From: Flavobacteriales bacterium
GTDB lineage: Bacteria; Bacteroidota; Bacteroidia; Flavobacteriales_F; PHOS-HE28
Assembly (NCBI GenBank): GCA_019912395.1
Contig: JAIOIH010000078.1
Coordinates: 1 to 56,429 of the forward strand
Length of the DNA: 56,429 nt
Reading direction: 5' to 3'
Shown: positions 52,094 through 56,429 of the stretch, piece by piece
How positions within the stretch are numbered: the stretch's first letter is position 1
How the letters are laid out: the number at the start of each line of letters is the position of its first letter
The notes under the pieces: generated by a model
Seen by the model: only the letters and a program-made list of their open reading frames with translations
Database searches by the model: none
What the model was told of the DNA's origin: nothing
Made by a program: the position numbers and the translations under genes

Positions 52094-52746
52094 CGCTCGG
52101 TCATCCGACGAATATCGCGGTAGGTATACCGGTGCATTCCGCCTTGAGGATCGATCGAGGCTTCCACCAACGCCCTGGCCAGCACCATGTGCGGCATCAC
52201 GCGGAGCCGGGCCAACGAGCCCAACAGCAAGGGGCCAAGCAGGTGCATTACAACAATACCCACCCCCTCGCCAAAGCGCTTTTCCTGCCGGGGACCGGAA
52301 AGAACGGAAGGCTGGAAGATGGACAAGTTGCTGAATTGCATCGCTTCCAGCTCCTGCTCCACCTCCCCTTTCACGCGGCTGTAGAAAACCCGGGAACCCG
52401 GATCCGCACCGACCGCGCTGATGATCACATAGGTAGGCACCCCTTGCGCCTTGGCCCACCGCGCGATCCCCAGCGGTAGCGCCTTGTCCACGGCGAGAAA
52501 GGCTGCTTGGCTACCCGCGTTCTTGATGGTGGTGCCCAGGCAGCAGATCACTGCATCCACTTTCGCCGGTTTCAGTTCTTCTTGGAGATCATCGCCCACC
52601 CATTGTTCCAGCTTGGGGTGTGTGATGGTCAAGGGTCGCCGCACCAAAGCGATCACCTTACCCACGCGTTCATCAGCCAGCAGCAGTGGCAGGCAGGCGC
52701 TGCCAACAAGCCCCGTGGCACCGGCAAGGAGAATGGTCTTTGACAT
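52090..52746 (-). CDS. NAD(P)-binding Rossmann oxidoreductase (HTATIP2/YbjT-like)
   Basis: A 218-aa atypical short-chain reductase. Nucleotide-binding loop 'ILLAGATGLVGSACLPLLLA' (GxxGxxG), then 'VIALVRRPLTI', 'DAVICCLGTTIKNAGSQAAF' and 'YVIISAVGADPGSRVFYSRV' (Tyr-x3-Lys active-site type, with KGEVE following), and 'LSIFQPSVLSGPRQEKRFGE'. Substrate unknown. It diverges from the membrane protein/regulator pair at 52940, and its 3' end overlaps the M23 gene by 4 nt. A truncated, diverged copy of its first 83 codons lies at 55897-56148. Confidence 0.88.
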   Translation of the reverse strand: MSKTILLAGATGLVGSACLPLLLADERVGKVIALVRRPLTITHPKLEQWVGDDLQEELKPAKVDAVICCLGTTIKNAGSQAAFLAVDKALPLGIARWAKAQGVPTYVIISAVGADPGSRVFYSRVKGEVEQELEAMQFSNLSIFQPSVLSGPRQEKRFGEGVGIVVMHLLGPLLLGSLARLRVMPHMVLARALVEASIDPQGGMHRYTYRDIRRMTER

Positions 52747-52870
52747 GGCGTGAAGTTCGGCAGAATATGGTCCGCCGACCTCCTCTTCACCGGATCACCT
52801 TCAGCACTGTGGTGGTGGGGAAGCAAGACTACTGAAGGCACTACCAAAAAATAAATGATCACACTCCTTC

Positions 52871-52900
52871 TTGTTTATTTTATAAACCTATTTACATTTG
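52871..52900 (+). promoter_or_regulatory. Consensus Bacteroidota promoter
   Basis: TTG at 52871-52873 and TACATTTG at 52893-52900 are separated by exactly 19 nt, the full -33/-7 consensus TTG-N19-TAnnTTTG. It is 39 nt upstream of the membrane-protein ATG, and the same arrangement is kept in the duplicated copy (56187-56216). Confidence 0.85.
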
Positions 52901-52904
52901 CCCC

Positions 52905-52920
52905 GTCGGAATGTTCCGAC
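52905..52920. promoter_or_regulatory. Palindromic operator
   Basis: GTCGGAATGTTCCGAC: perfect 7-bp inverted repeats around TG, starting 4 nt after the -7 box and so covering the transcription start. The likely binder is the winged-helix regulator encoded as the second gene of this operon. Confidence 0.65.
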
Positions 52921-52939
52921 CACCAACTCCAACGAGACC

Positions 52940-53524
52940 ATGGAACGCGAACTCACTCCCTCCGAAAGCCTCAAGCTGATAGAGACAATGATCTCCCAGG
53001 CCAAACAAAGTTTCCACCGTCAGAGCTTCTACTTCCTCCTGTGGGGTGCGTTGTTGATCGCCGCGATGATCTTCAACTACGTGATGGCCATGCAGGGCAG
53101 CCCCATTGGATCGTATGGATGGGCCGTAGTGGGAATGGTCGGTGGCCTCCTAAGCTGGTGGCGCGGCGCACGCGAGGCCAAGCACCAACACGTGCATACG
53201 ATGATGGACCGCATGATCGCATGGCTATGGGCCGGCTTTTTGGCCACCTTGTTCATCACCATGCTGGGGAGTGGCATTTCCGGGGACCCCATGAACGTGG
53301 GCGCGATCATCGTGCTCACCGGCCTGCCCACCTTCCTCACCGGCCAGCTGATGCGTTTCAAGCCATTGATCCTAGGAGGGATCCTTTTCTGGGTGCTCGG
53401 TGCCATCTCCTTCTTCGTGGACATGCGCGCCGTGGCCTTGTTGTATATCGTCGCGATGTTCTTCGGCTATCTGGTCCCCGGCTACCTGCTCAAGCGTCAA
53501 GAGGATGGCCTTCGCACCGCTTGA
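52940..53524 (+). CDS. Multi-pass membrane protein
   Basis: A 194-aa protein of unknown function. A soluble N-terminus ('MERELTPSESLKLIETMISQ') with predicted helix is followed by six hydrophobic segments: 'FYFLLWGALLIAAMIFNYVM', 'YGWAVVGMVGGLLSW', 'MIAWLWAGFLATLFITMLGS', 'VGAIIVLTGLPTFLTGQLM', 'LILGGILFWVLGAISFFV' and 'ALLYIVAMFFGYLVPGYLL'. It is the first gene of a two-gene operon: the winged-helix regulator starts 20 nt inside its end. Pairs of this kind (membrane protein plus small PF13601-type regulator) are widespread in Bacteroidota. Its promoter and operator are clear (52871-52920). The first 12 codons are repeated, diverged, at 56255. Confidence 0.82.
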   Translation: MERELTPSESLKLIETMISQAKQSFHRQSFYFLLWGALLIAAMIFNYVMAMQGSPIGSYGWAVVGMVGGLLSWWRGAREAKHQHVHTMMDRMIAWLWAGFLATLFITMLGSGISGDPMNVGAIIVLTGLPTFLTGQLMRFKPLILGGILFWVLGAISFFVDMRAVALLYIVAMFFGYLVPGYLLKRQEDGLRTA

Positions 53525-53801
53525 TCCACTGCTGCATAACCAATTGCGCTTGGCCATTGTGAGCCTGCTGGTGGGTGTGGACAGCGCGGATTTCAACTTC
53601 CTGCTGGAGAAAACGAGCGCCACGCGCGGCAACCTCAGCGTGCAGATCACGAAACTGAAGGACGCGGGCTATGTCACGGTGAAGAAGACCTTCAAGGACA
53701 ACTACCCCAACACGAGCTGCTCGCTTTCCGCCAAGGGGCTGAAAGCCTTCGAGGCCTATGTGAAGGCGATCAAGGTGTACTTGGGGACTGGTGAAGATTG
53801 A
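53505..53801 (+). CDS. Winged-helix transcriptional regulator (HTH_27 type)
   Basis: A 98-aa DNA-binding protein: 'PLLHNQLRLAIVSLLVGVDS', 'ADFNFLLEKTSATRGNLSVQ', then recognition region 'ITKLKDAGYVTVKKTFKDNY' and 'PNTSCSLSAKGLKAFEAYVK'. This is the single winged-helix domain of PF13601, related to MarR/ArsR. Its start overlaps the end of the membrane-protein gene by 20 nt in another frame, so the pair is translationally linked. It is the natural candidate to bind the palindrome at 52905-52920 and repress its own operon; this is inferred. A REP-like palindrome begins 8 nt after the stop. Confidence 0.9.
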   Translation: MAFAPLDPLLHNQLRLAIVSLLVGVDSADFNFLLEKTSATRGNLSVQITKLKDAGYVTVKKTFKDNYPNTSCSLSAKGLKAFEAYVKAIKVYLGTGED

Positions 53802-53808
53802 TGGGGGC

Positions 53809-53848
53809 GTCCCAGCGCAGGGTCCCGAGGCGGTGACCCAGCGGGGAC
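53809..53848. repeat. REP-like 40-nt palindrome, copy 1
   Basis: Outer arms GTCCC / GGGAC, inner arms GCAGGGTC / GACCCAGC, around the loop CCGAGGCGGT. It matches copy 2 at 55856-55895 at 35 of 40 positions by eye. A further partial unit (GCGGTGACCCTGCGGGGGCTTC) follows directly. Copies 1 and 2 flank htpG in the same orientation. Confidence 0.7.
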
Positions 53849-53896
53849 TTCAAGCGGTGACCCTGCGGGGGCTTCAAAGCGTCATCCTCACTGCGG

Positions 53897-55777
53897 TCAC
53901 TTGATCAACTCAACGCTTCTGCGCAGGAAGGCGGTCAGCGCTTCGCCCTTCAGCAGGCCCTGCCCCAGCAGCGCCAGGTCCACCGCTTGCTTGCTCAGCT
54001 TCTCCTTGCGCTTGTCTGTCTTCGCCTCTAAGATGGTCTGCGTCAGGGGATGGTCGGTGTTCACCACCAGGTTCATCATCTCCGGCATCTCGCCCATCAT
54101 GCGCATGCCGCCGGTGAGCTGCTGCTCGCGCATGCGGCGCATGAATTCCGGGCGGGTGATCACCACCGCGTCGCCTTCGCTGCCCATGGGCTCGAACTGC
54201 AGGTGGAACTGGTCCTTCCCGATCACCGCCTCGAAGGCGGGCTTCAGTTGACCGATCTCTTCTTCACTCAGCTTCCCGACATGCTTCTCTTCCTTCGGCA
54301 CCAGCTTGTCCAGCGTGTCGGCGTCCACGCGGGCGAAACGCAGGTTCTCGTGCTTCATCTCCAAGCGCTGCACCACGTGGGCGGTGAGCGGGCCGTCCAG
54401 CAGCACCACTTCGTAGCCGCGCCCCTTGGCCGCCTGGATGAAGGAGTGCTGCCCCTCCTTGTCGGTGGCGTAGAGCAGCACCAGGTTGCCATCCTTGTCG
54501 GTCTGCAGGGCCTTGGTCTTTTCCCGCAGTTCCTCCAGCGTATGGAAATTCCCCTCGCTGTCCTTCAGCAGGTTGAAATCCTGCGCGGCCTCGAAGAATT
54601 TCTCATCCGTGAGCATGCCGTACTCGATGAAGACCTTGATGTCGTCCCACTTCGCCTCCAGGTCCTTGCGGTCCTTGTTGAACATCTCCTTCAGCTTGTC
54701 GGCCACCTTCTTGGTGATGTGGCCGCTGATCTTCTTCACGTTGGCATCGCTTTGCAGGTAGCTGCGTGAGACGTTCAGGGGGATGTCCGGCGAGTCGATC
54801 ACGCCGTTGAGCAGGGTGAGGAATTCCGGCAGGATCGCGCTCACGTCATCGGTCACGAAAACCTGCTCGCTGTACAGTTGCACCTTGTTGCGGCGCGGGT
54901 CGAAATCATTCTTCAGTTTGGGGAAGTAGAGAACGCCCGTGAGCTTGAAAGGATGGTCCACGTTGAGGTGGATGTGGAACAAGGGGTCCTCGCTGAACGG
55001 ATATAGCTCGTGGTAGAGGGCCTTATAATCTTCGTCCTTCAGCTTGGTGGGATGCTTGGTCCACGCCGGATCGGTGTTGTTGATCACTGCGGGCTTCTTC
55101 TCCTTCTTGTCCCCTTCGCCGCTTTCCTCCTCCCCGAAGAGGATCGGCACCGGCAGGAAGCTGCAATACTTTTTCAGGATGCCCCGCACGCGCGCCTCGC
55201 TGAGGAATTCCTTGCTGTCCGCGGCGATGTGCAGGATCACGTCCGTGCCGCGCTCCTTGCGCTCGCCCTTCCCCAGGGAGAACGACGTGCTCCCCTCGCA
55301 GGTCCAGTGTACGGCCTCGGCACTGGGCTGCCAGGAGCGGCTCACTAGTTCCACCTTGTCGGCCACCATGAAGGCGCTGTAGAAGCCCAGGCCGAAGTGC
55401 CCGATGATGTTCGGTGCATCCTGCTCGCCCTTGTACTTCTCCAAAAACTCCTCGGCACCGCTGAAGGCGATCTGGTTGATGTATTTCTCCACCTCCTCCG
55501 CCGTGAGCCCCACGCCACGGTCGCTGATGGTGAGGGTACCTTCCTTCTCGTCGATGCGCACCTCGATGTTCAGCTCGCCCAGTTCCTCCTTCAGCTCTCC
55601 TTTAGCGGAGAGCACCTTCACCTTCTGGGTGGCATCCACGGCATTGCTCACCAATTCCCGCAAGAAGATCTCGTGATCCGAATACAGGAACTTCTTGATG
55701 ATGGGAAAAATGTTCTCTGTATGCACGCTGATGGTGCCCTGCTTGGCTTGCGCCTGCTCCTCGGTGATAGTGGCCAT
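53897..55777 (-). CDS. htpG: Chaperone HtpG (Hsp90)
   Basis: A 626-aa ATP-dependent Hsp90 chaperone. The N-terminal ATPase has 'SDHEIFLRELVSNAVDATQK', 'LTISDRGVGLTAEEVEKYIN' and 'GHFGLGFYSAFMVADKVELV' (nucleotide-binding lid and Gly-rich loop), then 'HWTCEGSTSFSLGKGERKER'. The middle domain has 'GVLYFPKLKNDFDPRRNKVQ', 'GVIDSPDIPLNVSRSYLQSD' (catalytic Arg) and 'NRKDLE'-like helices. The C-terminal dimerisation domain ends 'LLGQGLLKGEALTAFLRRSV'. Length is normal. It stands alone, flanked on both sides by REP-like palindromes and, beyond them, by the two copies of the duplicated divergent region. Confidence 0.96.
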   Translation of the reverse strand: MATITEEQAQAKQGTISVHTENIFPIIKKFLYSDHEIFLRELVSNAVDATQKVKVLSAKGELKEELGELNIEVRIDEKEGTLTISDRGVGLTAEEVEKYINQIAFSGAEEFLEKYKGEQDAPNIIGHFGLGFYSAFMVADKVELVSRSWQPSAEAVHWTCEGSTSFSLGKGERKERGTDVILHIAADSKEFLSEARVRGILKKYCSFLPVPILFGEEESGEGDKKEKKPAVINNTDPAWTKHPTKLKDEDYKALYHELYPFSEDPLFHIHLNVDHPFKLTGVLYFPKLKNDFDPRRNKVQLYSEQVFVTDDVSAILPEFLTLLNGVIDSPDIPLNVSRSYLQSDANVKKISGHITKKVADKLKEMFNKDRKDLEAKWDDIKVFIEYGMLTDEKFFEAAQDFNLLKDSEGNFHTLEELREKTKALQTDKDGNLVLLYATDKEGQHSFIQAAKGRGYEVVLLDGPLTAHVVQRLEMKHENLRFARVDADTLDKLVPKEEKHVGKLSEEEIGQLKPAFEAVIGKDQFHLQFEPMGSEGDAVVITRPEFMRRMREQQLTGGMRMMGEMPEMMNLVVNTDHPLTQTILEAKTDKRKEKLSKQAVDLALLGQGLLKGEALTAFLRRSVELIK

Positions 55778-55855
55778 GGATCGTTTTTTTGTTGCGCCGC
55801 GCGAGGGACAAAGGATATGCCAGCAGGTGGAATGGTGACAGCTTGACAGTCGATC

Positions 55856-55895
55856 GTCCCAACGCAGGGTCCCGAAGCGGTGACCATGCGGGGAC
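55856..55895. repeat. REP-like 40-nt palindrome, copy 2
   Basis: Outer arms GTCCC / GGGAC, inner arms GCAGGGTC / GACCATGC, loop CCGAAGCGGT. It ends right where the truncated oxidoreductase copy begins (stop at 55897), so it marks a duplication breakpoint. Confidence 0.7.
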
Positions 55896-55896
55896 T

Positions 55897-56148
55897 TTAG
55901 AACGCCGCTTGGCTACCAGCCTTTTTGATGGTGGTTCCGAGGCAACAGATCACGGCATCGAGGGGCGCGGACTTCAATGCCTTCAGCAGGTCATCGCCCA
56001 CCCATTGTTCCAGCTTGGCGTGTTCGTTCGCCAAGGGGCGCCGCACCAAAGCGATCACCTTATCCACGCGTTCATCAGCCAGCAGCAGTGGCAGGCAGGC
56101 GCTGCCAACAAGCCCCGTGGCACCGGCGAGGAGGATCGCTCTGGACAT
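55897..56148 (-). pseudogene. Truncated second copy of the NAD(P)-binding oxidoreductase
   Basis: 83 codons from ATG to a stop, matching the first 83 residues of the oxidoreductase at 52090-52746 at 68 positions (82%). The nucleotide-binding loop 'ILLAGATGLVGSACLPLLLA' is intact, and the match ends at 'GTTIKKAGSQAAF', where the frame hits a stop at the edge of the REP-like palindrome. The catalytic half is gone, so no activity is expected. Differences are scattered and mostly amino-acid-changing, so this is an old or transferred paralogue rather than a fresh duplicate. Confidence 0.85.
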
Positions 56149-56186
56149 GCGGTGAAGGTCGACAAGAAATAAAATCGAACCACGTT

Positions 56187-56235
56187 TTGCTCATTTCATA
56201 AACCTATCTACATTTGTTCGTCGGAATGATCCGAC
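56187..56235 (+). promoter_or_regulatory. Duplicated promoter and operator
   Basis: TTG at 56187-56189, 19 nt, then TACATTTG at 56209-56216; followed by GTCGGAATGATCCGAC at 56220-56235, which keeps 6-bp arms of the palindrome. The upstream spacer is about 87 nt shorter than in the first copy. Confidence 0.75.
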
Positions 56236-56254
56236 CACCAACTCCAACGAGACC

Positions 56255-56320
56255 ATGGAACGCGATCACACTCCCTCCAAAAGCCTCAAGGGTGGTTCGA
56301 AGAACCTGTTGACAACTTGA
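56255..56320 (+). pseudogene. 5' fragment of the membrane-protein gene copy, cut by an IS
   Basis: The frame begins MERDHTPSKSLK, matching MERELTPSESLK of the gene at 52940, and then runs into foreign sequence (GGSKNLLTT, stop at 56318-56320). Identity to the first copy stops at the bases CCTCAAG (about 56290). From there the sequence is probably the left end of an insertion sequence. Confidence 0.8.
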
Positions 56321-56429
56321 TGCCTGATGATCTTGACAATGTGGGGTGTGATCGATCTCTTTGAGGCATGAACAAGAAGCGTCCCACTGCCGGTCTTTTC
56401 GATGTGCATCACAAGCAAGCCAAGCTGGC
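56291..56429 (+). mobile_element. Left end of a probable insertion sequence (partial)
   Basis: Sequence after 56290 no longer matches the first copy of the locus. TTGACAA occurs twice (about 56309 and 56333), a promoter-like start. The element runs off the window, so the right end, terminal repeats and target duplication cannot be seen. Confidence 0.5.
56368..56429 (+). CDS. Transposase, N-terminal 20 residues only (partial)
   Basis: An open frame starting MNKKRPTAGLFDVHHKQAKL and cut by the window end. The 'LFD-x(4-6)-KL' start resembles IS5-like transposases of Bacteroidota. Its position behind a break in synteny supports a transposase, but 20 residues cannot fix the family. Confidence 0.45.
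   Translation, partial: MNKKRPTAGLFDVHHKQAKL

Noticed and set aside
1-56429. Search for tRNA, rRNA, CRISPR arrays, restriction, abortive-infection or other defence genes, and prophage
   Set aside because: I found no convincing candidate by eye. A tRNAscan and defence-system profile search would be needed to exclude small or diverged ones.

Overview
This 56.4 kb window reads as chromosome of a Bacteroidota bacterium, most likely a high-GC relative of the Flavobacteriales (roughly 58-60% G+C by eye). The reasons are secreted proteins ending in type IX secretion (T9SS) sorting domains, promoters of the Bacteroidota TTG-N19-TAnnTTTG type, PorT-like and other outer-membrane barrels, and clusters typical of the phylum (ftsX-DUF3098-uppP-truB-queA; purD with DUF6341-like and DUF6427 genes). 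I see no rRNA, tRNA, CRISPR array or prophage.

Left part (1-12.3 kb): an accessory-looking surface region. It holds an AT-richer cysteine-rich secreted protein, a lipoprotein, a 5'-truncated DUF3109 gene, a leucine-rich-repeat-like T9SS protein, a truncated REP-associated transposase (RAYT) running in frame into a large VCBS-repeat T9SS protein, a short sliver resembling nrdA, a DUF4142 protein overlapping a cupredoxin lipoprotein, a barrel, and another T9SS protein.

Middle (12.3-42 kb): mostly housekeeping and signalling. A START-domain protein and a sulfotransferase overlap; an ECF sigma factor overlaps a triple-repeat anti-sigma-like protein. Then come yebC, a NIT-domain HWE-type histidine kinase divergent from an acyl-CoA carboxylase beta subunit, a TPR histidine kinase with a NarL-type regulator, purD and purQ, CotH-type and T9SS surface proteins, a 49-aa conserved mini-protein beside a cation diffusion facilitator, dnaG, a MORN lipoprotein, a polyprenyl synthetase, rlmN and an AI-2E-type permease. 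A frameshifted IS3 transposase remnant ends this part.

Right part (42-56.4 kb): ispD, queA, truB, uppP, DUF3098 and ftsX on the minus strand, then leuS, DUF3108 and an M23 peptidase on the plus strand. leuS carries an AT-rich, atypical segment just before KMSKS. The end of the window is a rearranged locus: an NAD-binding oxidoreductase diverges from a membrane protein/winged-helix regulator pair whose promoter and perfect palindromic operator are easy to see. About 3 kb on, after htpG, a truncated diverged copy of that divergent region reappears. It keeps promoter and operator, is joined on one side to a REP-like palindrome and on the other to the left end of an apparent insertion sequence.

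I do not see a clearly new multi-gene system. The most unusual items are the duplicated promoter/operator locus with its REP-like palindromes, the mosaic leuS, a recurrent promoter -7 box placed exactly 4 nt before ATG (suggesting leaderless mRNAs), and several very small genes.
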